DNA of 37,116 nt from the NCBI RefSeq assembly GCF_030813795.1, contig NZ_JAUSUX010000026.1, positions 1 to 37,116 of the forward strand, in the 5' to 3' direction. The stretch is from Desulfofundulus luciae. Its GTDB lineage: Bacteria; Bacillota; Desulfotomaculia; Desulfotomaculales; Desulfovirgulaceae. Below the pieces are notes generated by a model that was not told the DNA's origin, did no database searches, and worked only from the letters and a program-made list of their open reading frames with translations. This document shows positions 7,543 through 14,862 of this stretch, one piece after another (positions within the stretch are counted from its first letter, which is position 1; every line of letters starts with the position of its first letter). The position numbers and the translations under genes are program-made.

Positions 7543-10098
7543 TCATTCCACCCCCCGGTAGTAATGACCCCTGGTCAGGCCGGCGGGACTGTATTGCTGC
7601 AGGCGTTCCCGCAGCCGGGTAAGCTCGCCGGCATCCCCGGCCGGGTTCAAGGAGAGGGCCCGGCGGTAGGCGTCCACGGTGACCCGGGCATATTCCGCCC
7701 CCCGTCCCCGGCCGTCGATACGCAAGGCGGCTACGCCCATCTCCGCAAATTTGTGCACGTCGTTCACCAGGCAGAGATCCCGGGAATTAAACAGATGCAT
7801 GCGGCAAAACTGGTCCACTTCCAGGGGGAAAACGGCTCCCACCCGGTCCTTGAGGGCACAGCGACGGCCACAGCAGGGACTGCTGCAGTTCCGGCCGGGA
7901 GCCAGGCCCCCTAAAAGGCTCCCCAGGGCGCAATACCGGGAAACCATCAACTCCACCGCCCCCTGGACCAGGACCTCGGCGGCAAAATGCCCCCCGCTCA
8001 CCAGGGCGGCCACCTGCTCCATGGTCAATTCCGGGGAGAGAGCCAGCTGGACGGCACCCTGGTCTAAAAGATAAGCGGCGGTACGGAGGTTGAAAACGTT
8101 GAAGGCCAGGTCGGCATACAAGGGCAGGCCCGTGCGGGCTACCCGGTCAATTAATCCGAGGTTCCCCGCCAGTACGCCCTGGGCCGGCAGGTTTGTGGCC
8201 AGATCCAGCAGCCGCTCCACGGCAGCCATTTCCGGGTCATGGATTATCCGGGGCGTGGAAAGGATAAAGCGAACACCATGTTTTTTGCAGATTTCCGCCC
8301 CCCGGCGGATTTCTTCTTCCCCCACGGGAGGACCGGAGCGAAAACTTTCTCCTCCAAAATAGACCTGATCCACCCCGGCAGAAACGGCGGCCTCCAGGGA
8401 GGCCAGGTCGGTAACCGCTATGGAAAGCAAAGGCCGTTTGCCAGGAGACCAGCCGGCGGGTAGGGCCCGGCCCGTGGCCTTCACCCGGGCCCCCGCCAGT
8501 CTGCGCGCAAAGACATCCTCCGGTAAGGGAGGTGCCGGCCGGGCCGATTTGATAATGGCCGCCTCCATCTCCTCTAAGGCTTGGCGACGGGCCTCGTTAA
8601 TTTCCCCCACGGGCACAATGACATTATCGTCCAGCTCGCAGCGCACATCCTTCAAGGCAAAGGGGGTATTCCCCAGGCGGTCGAGCTGTTCTTTTAAAAA
8701 CTCGGGGGTCAGGGGTCTTTTGACCGCCGGCTGAGCGGGAGTAAGGCCGGTTCCCAACCCGCTGTGCCCGGCATCGTCCTCGACCCGCACCCGGAACGGC
8801 TCCCCCAGCCGGACTCTCACGTGGAATGTTACCGGTCTCTTGCGCACCTCCCGGGGGGAGGCAAAGGTAGCCCGGGCCCGTTCCATTAAAAACGCATCGT
8901 GGGTTTTGAACAGGCGGTCCTGGGGCCGCACCTCCCGGGGCAGGGAAATCTCCACCACACTACCGGCCGGGGCCTGTTCCACCTGCCGACCCTTCTCCCA
9001 GATGGCATGCACTTCCACACCCACCCGGCCGCCCCGGCTCACCCAAACCTCCACCCCGTCCCCTACCCGCAGGGGCTCTTCCAGGGCCACTTCCGCCCGG
9101 CGGGTATGGGGGTGGTAGCGAACCACGCGGCCGAGGAATAGCCCCCGGTTGTTGGGCCGCTTATAACTCATCAGTTCGTACCCGGGACGGCCGTAAAAGT
9201 AGCCGGTGGTAAAGTCACGGTTAAAAATTTGGGCCAGATCCCTGGCCTCTTCCGGCGTAATGTAAAAATCCTCCTCCACCATGGCCCGGTCGATGAGGTT
9301 CCGGTAGATCCTTACCACTGTGGCTACGTACTCCGGTCGTTTCATGCGCCCTTCTATTTTAAAGGAGCTTATCCCTGCGCGGATGAGATCGGGCAGGTGC
9401 CCGGAGAGGTTGAGATCCCGCGGGCTCAACAGGTACTCCCCTACTTCCCGGGAATCCACCACCGGCCGCCCCCTTTCATCCACCAGGGTATAGCGCAGGC
9501 GGCAGGGTTGGGCACAGCGGCCCCGGTTACCGCTGCGGCCGCCGATCATACTGGACAGAAGGCACTGGCCGGAGTAACAAATGCAGAGGGCGCCGTGGAT
9601 GAAAACCTCCAGCTCGGCGCCGGTAGCCTCCTTGATATCCCTGATCTCTTTTAAACTCATTTCCCGGGCCAGCACCACCCGCCGGAAACCCAGGGCCAGG
9701 AGTTTTTCCACTCCCGCCCGGTTATGGACGGTCATCTGGGTGCTGGCATGCAGGGGCAACTCGGGAAGCACCTGCCGGGCCAGGTTCGCCAACCCCAGAT
9801 CCTGCAAGATCACCCCGTCGGCTCCGGCCTGCTGCAGAAAATGGAGAAAGCGAGCCGCATCTTCCAGCTCTTCATCCGACAGGAGGATATTGACGGTAAC
9901 GTAGACCTTTACACCCCGGATGTGGGCGTAATCTACAGCCCGTTGCAGTTCCTCGTGATCAAAATTGGCCGCACCCTGCCGGGCGTTATACAGTTTGCCG
10001 CCCAGGTAAACGGCATCGGCACCATTTTGTACCGCCGCCACCAATGCCTCCCAATCTCCGGCCGGGGCCAGCAGTTCGGGTTTAGCGGACCGGGTCAA
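7543..10098 (-). CDS. U32 family peptidase / RlhA-like rRNA hydroxylation protein with DUF3656
   Basis: An 851-residue protein of the U32 (collagenase-like) family. The N-terminal U32 TIM-barrel opens with LLAPAGDWEALVAAVQNGAD. It carries a Cys cluster (C172, C174, C179, C195, C199 in the pattern CICYSGQC ... RCAQPC) and the family signature FKIEGRMKRPEYV. The middle (about 380-480) fits DUF3656. The C-terminal third (about 560-850) looks like a second, diverged U32 half, opening with ASLEAAVSAGVDQVYFGG and carrying its own Cys-rich patch (CSSPCCGRRC) and IDGRGRGAEY. In E. coli the related RlhA is needed for hydroxylation of 23S rRNA C2501, and related U32 proteins act in tRNA hydroxylation; peptidase activity is doubtful. 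Here the exact substrate is unknown. The start is TTG with GGAGGG eight bases upstream. It follows the NIF3-like gene by 18 bases. Confidence 0.85.
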   Translation of the reverse strand: MTRSAKPELLAPAGDWEALVAAVQNGADAVYLGGKLYNARQGAANFDHEELQRAVDYAHIRGVKVYVTVNILLSDEELEDAARFLHFLQQAGADGVILQDLGLANLARQVLPELPLHASTQMTVHNRAGVEKLLALGFRRVVLAREMSLKEIRDIKEATGAELEVFIHGALCICYSGQCLLSSMIGGRSGNRGRCAQPCRLRYTLVDERGRPVVDSREVGEYLLSPRDLNLSGHLPDLIRAGISSFKIEGRMKRPEYVATVVRIYRNLIDRAMVEEDFYITPEEARDLAQIFNRDFTTGYFYGRPGYELMSYKRPNNRGLFLGRVVRYHPHTRRAEVALEEPLRVGDGVEVWVSRGGRVGVEVHAIWEKGRQVEQAPAGSVVEISLPREVRPQDRLFKTHDAFLMERARATFASPREVRKRPVTFHVRVRLGEPFRVRVEDDAGHSGLGTGLTPAQPAVKRPLTPEFLKEQLDRLGNTPFALKDVRCELDDNVIVPVGEINEARRQALEEMEAAIIKSARPAPPLPEDVFARRLAGARVKATGRALPAGWSPGKRPLLSIAVTDLASLEAAVSAGVDQVYFGGESFRSGPPVGEEEIRRGAEICKKHGVRFILSTPRIIHDPEMAAVERLLDLATNLPAQGVLAGNLGLIDRVARTGLPLYADLAFNVFNLRTAAYLLDQGAVQLALSPELTMEQVAALVSGGHFAAEVLVQGAVELMVSRYCALGSLLGGLAPGRNCSSPCCGRRCALKDRVGAVFPLEVDQFCRMHLFNSRDLCLVNDVHKFAEMGVAALRIDGRGRGAEYARVTVDAYRRALSLNPAGDAGELTRLRERLQQYSPAGLTRGHYYRGVE

Positions 10099-10116
10099 AG
10101 GCTGCTCCCTCCAATG

Positions 10117-11073
10117 CTAAGACCGGCGGCTGAATCTTAAGAGCCCCGCGCAGGGAATGATTTCCACGCCCCTGGCCTCCAGTTCGTCCAGAAACAGGTT
10201 CATGCCCAGGGAATCGCTGGCCATGTGGCCGGCAATGATTACGTTGATGTGGTTTTTTTCCGCCTCTTTACGGTGCTTTTCGCCCATATGCATGACCAGA
10301 AGCGTTCCCACCCCGGCCTGGGCCAGCTTGGCGTAGGCATCCTCCGAGCCGCTGGTGCCCCCGGTCATGTCCACCATGATCCTGCCGGCACGGCGTTCCC
10401 TGGCTCCCACCACAATGGTCGGGCCGGCCTTATATTTTATGGCCTCCCTGTATTCGGGCTGTTCCTTGAGCAGTTTTAAAACATCCCCCAGCGTTTCCGG
10501 CTGCTTTTCATCCATCAGCTTCTGCAGGTAGGAAGCCACCAGGTTATCGGCAGCCGTGTGCACACTCATGAAAGCCAGCCCTAAAATCTGTGCGGCATCC
10601 ACGGCCCGGTTGTGGTTCAAGGGCAGGATGCTCCGCTTGACCTCGGCAATCCGGGAGGACATGATTCCCTCGGCCACGTTAATGGGCACGCCAAAGCGGG
10701 CCAGCACATCCTCCTGCAGGTGCATCACCTGGTAGAGGGAGGCCATGGCCTTCCCTTCCGGGTGATGGGAGATGATCAGGTCCACCGGCCGGCCCTTTTC
10801 CCCCAGCCGGTCGGCCAGCAAAACTTCCCCCACTTCCATATCAATACCCACCAGCACCCGGCGCACTTCCCTTTCCGGATCACCCACCAAAACGCGGGTG
10901 TCATCGTAGGGATTGACCAGCCGCTCCAGGTCATATTCCTCTTTCTCATCTTCCTTCATTTTTTCGTACTTTTCCTTTTCCCGGGCCAGGAATTTTTGTA
11001 CGGCCTCCAGGCCGCGGGGATCGTTTTCCATGCCTTTGGCAATAGCCAGTTCGTAGATTTCCCGGATCTTCAT
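10117..11073 (-). CDS. NIF3-like dinuclear metal centre protein
   Basis: A 318-residue protein resembling the NIF3/YqfO superfamily, whose members form ring-shaped oligomers with a two-metal site and have no settled biochemical role. Likely metal ligands are visible: the His pair in IISHHPEG, the VHTAADN segment, and the C-terminal VIIAGHMASDS stretch. The N-terminal 60 residues are strongly charged (KEKYEKMKEDEKEEYDLERL) and look like an added helix not found in short NIF3 proteins. AGGAGG directly abuts the first ATG (11079) but sits six bases from the second, so I start at 11073. It lies directly before the U32 gene and probably shares its transcript. Family assignment is good; function is not inferable. 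Confidence 0.75.
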   Translation of the reverse strand: MKIREIYELAIAKGMENDPRGLEAVQKFLAREKEKYEKMKEDEKEEYDLERLVNPYDDTRVLVGDPEREVRRVLVGIDMEVGEVLLADRLGEKGRPVDLIISHHPEGKAMASLYQVMHLQEDVLARFGVPINVAEGIMSSRIAEVKRSILPLNHNRAVDAAQILGLAFMSVHTAADNLVASYLQKLMDEKQPETLGDVLKLLKEQPEYREAIKYKAGPTIVVGARERRAGRIMVDMTGGTSGSEDAYAKLAQAGVGTLLVMHMGEKHRKEAEKNHINVIIAGHMASDSLGMNLFLDELEARGVEIIPCAGLLRFSRRS

Positions 11074-11214
11074 CTGCATCCTCCTGTTCTTTATATTCGG
11101 GGTCTTCTATATTTATCTTTCCAATGGCGCTTAACAAAAATCTCCCGGCTTTAATTGCCAATTTCCTCATGCTATTTTGTAAACTTCGCCCTGACCGTGG
11201 TAATTTCCTGCGTT

Positions 11215-11248
11215 AAAAAGCCGGGCGCATAATTTAAAAGCGCCCGGC
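11215..11248 (-). terminator. Terminator after the small hydrophobic gene
   Basis: On the minus strand a perfect nine-base inverted repeat, GCCGGGCGC against GCGCCCGGC (11220-11228 and 11240-11248), is followed by TTTTTAA. It lies 17 bases past the stop at 11266 and isolates the small-gene cluster from the NIF3-like gene. Confidence 0.9.
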
Positions 11249-11265
11249 CCGGGAGGTCTTAGCTG

Positions 11266-11376
11266 TTATGAGGCATCATAGGGGAAGAATCCGCGGCCAA
11301 AGAACAACAGGATCAGAATCAGGAAGAGGATGAAGGAGAATCGGCCATAGTAATAGTAACCAGGATCGGGAGCCAT
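11266..11376 (-). CDS. Small hydrophobic protein, YjcZ-like
   Basis: A 36-codon reading frame with a very strong ribosome binding site (AAGGAGG, six bases from ATG at 11376). The product has a Tyr-rich start (MAPDPGYYYYG), then one membrane segment (FILFLILILLFFG) and a short tail. It resembles the tiny YjcZ/spore-associated hydrophobic proteins of Firmicutes in length and layout, though similarity is too short to be certain. The frame stays open upstream to 11538 and includes two CxxC pairs, so a longer form starting at 11502 is possible. It is followed by a strong terminator. Confidence 0.6.
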   Translation of the reverse strand: MAPDPGYYYYGRFSFILFLILILLFFGRGFFPYDAS

Positions 11377-11545
11377 ATGTTTTCCTCCTTTCTTCTGAGG
11401 CTTATCAGCTTTAATACAAGGTATGCACAGCCACTGGTAAAATGTTCCATAGTACAGAAGATATTTTCTACATGTGTGGCATGTCAATGGAAAGGGTTTC
11501 ATACGGCTCCCGTAAATACAATATCCCGTCGTAGACACCCTTTAT

Positions 11546-11800
11546 TTATTCTTTGCGCAGCTCTTCTTTCAGCCGGTGGTATTCTTCAGCAGAAATTTCC
11601 CCCCGAGCATAGCGCATTTTTACAACTTCCACTGGATCCGGACCGGTTGTTACCACATTATTTTTGTTGCGCCGTTCCCACAAATAAAAGCCCAGGTAAA
11701 TTAAACCTAACAGAAGGGCCAGGGGAAGGAGCATGTACAGCAGCATAGCCAGACCCCAGCCAAGGTTGCCAAGCCAGTTGCCAAATCCATAGTACATCAT
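11546..11800 (-). CDS. Membrane protein with SHOCT domain
   Basis: An 84-residue protein: an aromatic/Gly-rich start (MMYYGFGNWLGNLGWG), one membrane segment (about 17-40), a short basic loop, and a C-terminal SHOCT motif (about 57-82; MRYARGEISAEEYHRLKEEL). SHOCT domains are short helical modules at protein ends, probably for oligomerisation. AGGAGG lies about eight bases before the ATG. The gene sits between two other small envelope-type genes transcribed in the same direction. No specific function can be assigned. Confidence 0.8.
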   Translation of the reverse strand: MMYYGFGNWLGNLGWGLAMLLYMLLPLALLLGLIYLGFYLWERRNKNNVVTTGPDPVEVVKMRYARGEISAEEYHRLKEELRKE

Positions 11801-11828
11801 TTTTTTCTCCCTCCTTTGCTCATTTTAA

Positions 11829-11856
11829 GCGCGGGAAGACATAGCCACTCCCGCGC
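11829..11856 (-). terminator. Terminator-like hairpin after the secreted small protein
   Basis: An inverted repeat GCGCGGGA / TCCCGCGC (11829-11836 and 11849-11856). On the minus strand it is followed by TTAAAATG, a weak T tract. It lies between the secreted-protein gene and the SHOCT gene, so it may attenuate rather than stop transcription. Confidence 0.5.
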
Positions 11857-11918
11857 GGGTTCTGGCTTAGTATGGAAACATCCACTATCAGCAGGCTAAC
11901 GCCTTTATTATTCTTTCC

Positions 11919-12227
11919 TTAGAAGCCACCCATCATGCCGCCCATCATGGGACCCATGCCGTATTGGTTATGAAATTCCCTCATGTACTGAAAGTGCTGG
12001 CGCCAAGCCCTGGCCTGATCCGGTGTTACCTGACCACTTTGTTCAGCCTGGTCGACCCAGTACAGATGCTGCTGAAACATTTGATCGAAGAAGCTGGTCG
12101 GCACTTGAGCATTCTGGCTGACATTGCCGTCAATCCGGTCATTTCCGGCAACCGCCGCATAGGCCGCAGGTACAGCCAGTGCTACTATCAGGGCCACAAC
12201 TACCAGGAACCAAAACCGTTTCTTCAT
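11919..12227 (-). CDS. Small secreted protein, DUF2680-like, Met/Gly-rich C-terminus
   Basis: A 102-residue protein with a clear Sec signal peptide: MKKR, a hydrophobic core (about 5-20) and a probable cleavage after AYA. The mature part holds a helical region (FFDQMFQQHLYWVDQAEQ, GQVTPDQARAWRQHFQYM) of the kind in DUF2680 proteins, and ends in a Met/Gly tail (GMGPMMGGMMGGF). The tail could bind metal, but that is inference. The ATG at 12227 is chosen because AGGAG sits eight bases upstream. A GTG nine bases earlier (12236) overlaps that site. Confidence 0.75.
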   Translation of the reverse strand: MKKRFWFLVVVALIVALAVPAAYAAVAGNDRIDGNVSQNAQVPTSFFDQMFQQHLYWVDQAEQSGQVTPDQARAWRQHFQYMREFHNQYGMGPMMGGMMGGF

Positions 12228-12336
12228 GACCACCACTCCTTTTTGGTTTTTGTTCTGCTAACACTATAGCATTCAGGATTTACAAAACCTCTACGTAATT
12301 GTTGCTAAAATGTTAAAAAAAAGCCGGCTAGCGCAA

Positions 12337-12933
12337 TCATTTTTTTGAAACATAGGCACTGTCCCGCAGATAAAAACGCAAAGGCAGATCAGATCCTTCT
12401 TTTATGCCGATGCGGGTGGTGGTGACCACCGGGAGAGGTTTCCCCTCCCCCCGGCAGAGGAAAAGCGGGCCTTTAGTTAAATCGCAACCGTTATGCTCCC
12501 GGGTGATGCCCATGGCCTGCACCAGGCGGGCCGGCCCGCTGCACAACTCGGCCAGTTTTTCCCGCCCCCTCCTGGCCCGCATGAGCTCAATCCCCGCCAC
12601 CGGTTCCAGGGCCCTGATCAAAACCGCCTCACCAACCCCTTCTTCCCGGGTGACCACGTTAAAGCAGTAGTGCATACCGTAAATAAAATACACGTAGGCA
12701 TGGCCGGGCGGGCCAAACATCACCCGGTTCCGCGGGGTCATCCCCCGGGAGGCGTGACAGGCAGGGTCCCCCTGCAAATAGGCCTCCGTTTCCACAATCA
12801 GGCCAGCCGTCAAGCCTTCGCCACTGTCATGAACCAGGTAGTGCCCGATTAATTCCCGGGCCACCAGAACGGTATCCCGCTCGTAAAAAGAGCGGGGCAG
12901 GACCAGTGAGAAATCGATTGTCTTTTCCCCCAT
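12337..12933 (-). CDS. mpg: DNA-3-methyladenine glycosylase (Mpg/AAG type)
   Basis: A 198-residue monofunctional glycosylase of the mammalian-type AAG family, which flips out and removes alkylated purines to start base-excision repair. Family signatures are present: the catalytic Glu region [16 protein letters not shown], then [30 protein letters not shown], and [12 protein letters not shown] near the C-terminus. The length is normal. The ATG start has AGGGGG close upstream. It begins eight bases after the polX stop, so the two repair genes form an operon. The window shows no clear terminator behind it; an AGCCGGCT followed by a T run at 12316-12333 on the minus strand is only suggestive. Confidence 0.93.
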   Translation of the reverse strand: MGEKTIDFSLVLPRSFYERDTVLVARELIGHYLVHDSGEGLTAGLIVETEAYLQGDPACHASRGMTPRNRVMFGPPGHAYVYFIYGMHYCFNVVTREEGVGEAVLIRALEPVAGIELMRARRGREKLAELCSGPARLVQAMGITREHNGCDLTKGPLFLCRGEGKPLPVVTTTRIGIKEGSDLPLRFYLRDSAYVSKK

Positions 12934-12941
12934 ACTACCCC

Positions 12942-14717
12942 CTACTGCTTCCCCAGCAGTTTTAATAAATCCGGCAGGTCCAGGGTGTTCACCACGTCCT
13001 CCGGACCCAGCCAGGCCCGGCGCGCCACGGCCACCCCGTAGGGCATCTCATCCAGGCGCCTTAAATCGTGGGCATCGGTATTCACAGCCAGCTTCACGCC
13101 GTAGTCCCGGGCCAGGCGGGCATAGTGCTCGTTAAGGTCCAGGCGGTCGGGAGAAGAGTTGATTTCCAGGATCTTTCCGTATTTTGCCGCCGCTTCCAGG
13201 ACCCTTTCCACGTCCAGGGCGTAGGCCTCCCGCTCGCCTAAAAGGCGGCCGGTGGGGTGCCCGATAATGTCCACGTGCTCATTTTCGATGGCCTGCAGGA
13301 CCCGGCTGGTCAGGTTCTCTTTATCCTGGCGAAAGCCGCTGTGTACCGAGGCCACCACCACGTCGATTTCGGCCAGCACTTCGTCGGGAAAGTCAAGGCC
13401 GCCCCTGGCCAGAATGTCCACTTCAATCCCCGTGAGGATGCGAAAGTCCTTCTCCTTTTCGTTCAGTTCCTCTATCAGGCGGTGTTGTTCCTGCAGACGC
13501 TCCAGGGACAGGCCCCGGGCAACGGTGAGGGAACGGGAGTGGTCGGTAATGGCCACATAACGGTAACCCTTCTCCTTTGCCCGCTGTACCATCTGGAAGA
13601 TGGAATTGGCCCCGTCGCTCCAGTCGCTGTGCACGTGCAGGTCGCCCTTTACGTCCTTAACCTCTAAAAGCCGGGGCGGATCCCCTAGAGCGGCCAGTTC
13701 CACCTCTCCCCTGCCTTCCCGCAATTCAGGAGGCACGGGCCACAAGCCCAGCCGGCGGTAGATGTACTCTTCCTCCCGTGGCAGAGGTGCCCCGGGAACA
13801 GGAGGAACGGGGGCGGGAGCATTTTCAAGGACGGACTCATCATTGCCCGAAGGAGAATCTGCACCAACCAGTCCCCGCATATCCAGATGATAGCCCCTTT
13901 TGGCGGCCAGGGCCTGTAACTGGCGCCAGTGTTCGGCGCTTCCCGTGGCCCACAACAGGGCAGCCCCGTAGGCCGGCAGGCCAACCACGCGCAGTTCTAC
14001 GGGCACCCCCCACCAGGTCTGGACCCGCATCCGGCCACTCTCCCGCACCAGCACTTCCCTTACCCGGCGATATGCCGCCAGAGTATCAAATAACGGCTCC
14101 GGTTCTTCAGCCGCAGCCACCAGCAGGATTTCATCAACCGTTTCCTGCCAGCGCCGGATCCCCCCCGCCACTGTTACCTTATACACACCCGGCGTATCCT
14201 GAATGTAGGAGGCCAGCTCACCGGCTATTTCCCGGGCCAAAGGCAAAAGGATGCGCCCCCGCCGGCTGCGCACCAGCTCGATGCTGCGCAGGATTTCCTG
14301 TTCGGTTTTGACCCCCATTCCTCTAAGCGCCCGCACTTTTTTCTGGCGGGCCGCCTCTTCCAGCTCAGCCAGGGAGGTGATGCCCAACTGCTCATGTAAG
14401 AACCGGGCCCGTTTCGGCCCGATACCCGGCAGGGCCATCACTTCCAGAATTCCCGAAGGCCATTTCCGGCGGAGCTCCTGCAGTTTTTTCATCTCCCCGG
14501 TAGTAATTAGCTCATCAATTTTGGCCAGGATGTTTTTGCCGATGCCGGGAACCCTGGCCAGGGTTCCCCGGCGGTACAGCTCTTCAACCGGTTCTTCAAG
14601 GCCGGCAATCGCTCTGGCCGCCCGCCGGTAGGCCCGGATTTTGAAAAAATCCTCGCCCTCAAATTCCAATAGATCTGCCAGCTCCCGGAAGGCCCATGAG
14701 ATCTCCATGTTCTGCAT
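12942..14717 (-). CDS. polX: DNA polymerase X family protein with PHP domain; polymerase site degenerate
   Basis: A 591-residue bacterial PolX. The N-terminal half has the 8-kDa/HhH part (VPGIGKNI at 56-63, LPGIGPKRA at 96-104) and a family X palm. The C-terminal PHP domain (from about 358) keeps its metal ligands: [33 protein letters not shown] and NTDAHD. That domain is a 3'-5' exonuclease and AP endonuclease in characterised homologues. The palm looks inactive: the usual GDxD following RRxxETV reads VDEIL (195-199) with a residue missing, and the third Asp (VDLRVV) is Glu241 (VELRVV). A Pro/Ala-rich stretch replaces part of the thumb (about 285-315). The start is set by GAGGAG nine bases before ATG. 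It is co-transcribed with mpg. Confidence 0.9.
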   Translation of the reverse strand: MQNMEISWAFRELADLLEFEGEDFFKIRAYRRAARAIAGLEEPVEELYRRGTLARVPGIGKNILAKIDELITTGEMKKLQELRRKWPSGILEVMALPGIGPKRARFLHEQLGITSLAELEEAARQKKVRALRGMGVKTEQEILRSIELVRSRRGRILLPLAREIAGELASYIQDTPGVYKVTVAGGIRRWQETVDEILLVAAAEEPEPLFDTLAAYRRVREVLVRESGRMRVQTWWGVPVELRVVGLPAYGAALLWATGSAEHWRQLQALAAKRGYHLDMRGLVGADSPSGNDESVLENAPAPVPPVPGAPLPREEEYIYRRLGLWPVPPELREGRGEVELAALGDPPRLLEVKDVKGDLHVHSDWSDGANSIFQMVQRAKEKGYRYVAITDHSRSLTVARGLSLERLQEQHRLIEELNEKEKDFRILTGIEVDILARGGLDFPDEVLAEIDVVVASVHSGFRQDKENLTSRVLQAIENEHVDIIGHPTGRLLGEREAYALDVERVLEAAAKYGKILEINSSPDRLDLNEHYARLARDYGVKLAVNTDAHDLRRLDEMPYGVAVARRAWLGPEDVVNTLDLPDLLKLLGKQ

Positions 14718-14750
14718 GGTCTTTGACTCCTCAGGAAACAAGTGGCTATG

Positions 14751-14771
14751 TTAAGCTATCTGTGCCAACAT
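14751..14771 (-). CDS. Possible six-codon leader peptide upstream of polX
   Basis: Reads ATG then five codons (MLAQIA) and TAA, with a full GGAGG eight bases upstream, 33 bases ahead of the polX start. The promoter upstream places it at the front of the polX transcript. It has no similarity to a known leader, and the strong site may simply be chance in a short purine-rich stretch. Confidence 0.3.
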   Translation of the reverse strand: MLAQIA

Positions 14772-14787
14772 AATTTTTACCTCCAAC

Positions 14788-14816
14788 ATATTTACCATAC
14801 CAGGAAATTTTCCTTT
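14788..14816 (-). promoter_or_regulatory. Possible promoter of polX-mpg
   Basis: TTGCCG, a 17-base spacer and TATGGT on the minus strand. The spacer contains the near-palindrome AGGAAAATTTCCT, which could be an operator. No LexA-type GAAC-N4-GTTC box is visible. Confidence 0.45.
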
Positions 14817-14862
14817 CGGCAAACCGTAACCTGGCTAAATCTTTGACACATATATAAAAACT

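Noticed and set aside
10946-11170. Minus-strand frame starting MRKLAIKAGRFLL upstream of the NIF3-like gene
   Set aside because: No ribosome binding site, and most of it overlaps the NIF3-like gene in another frame; the first 30 codons could be real but cannot be supported.
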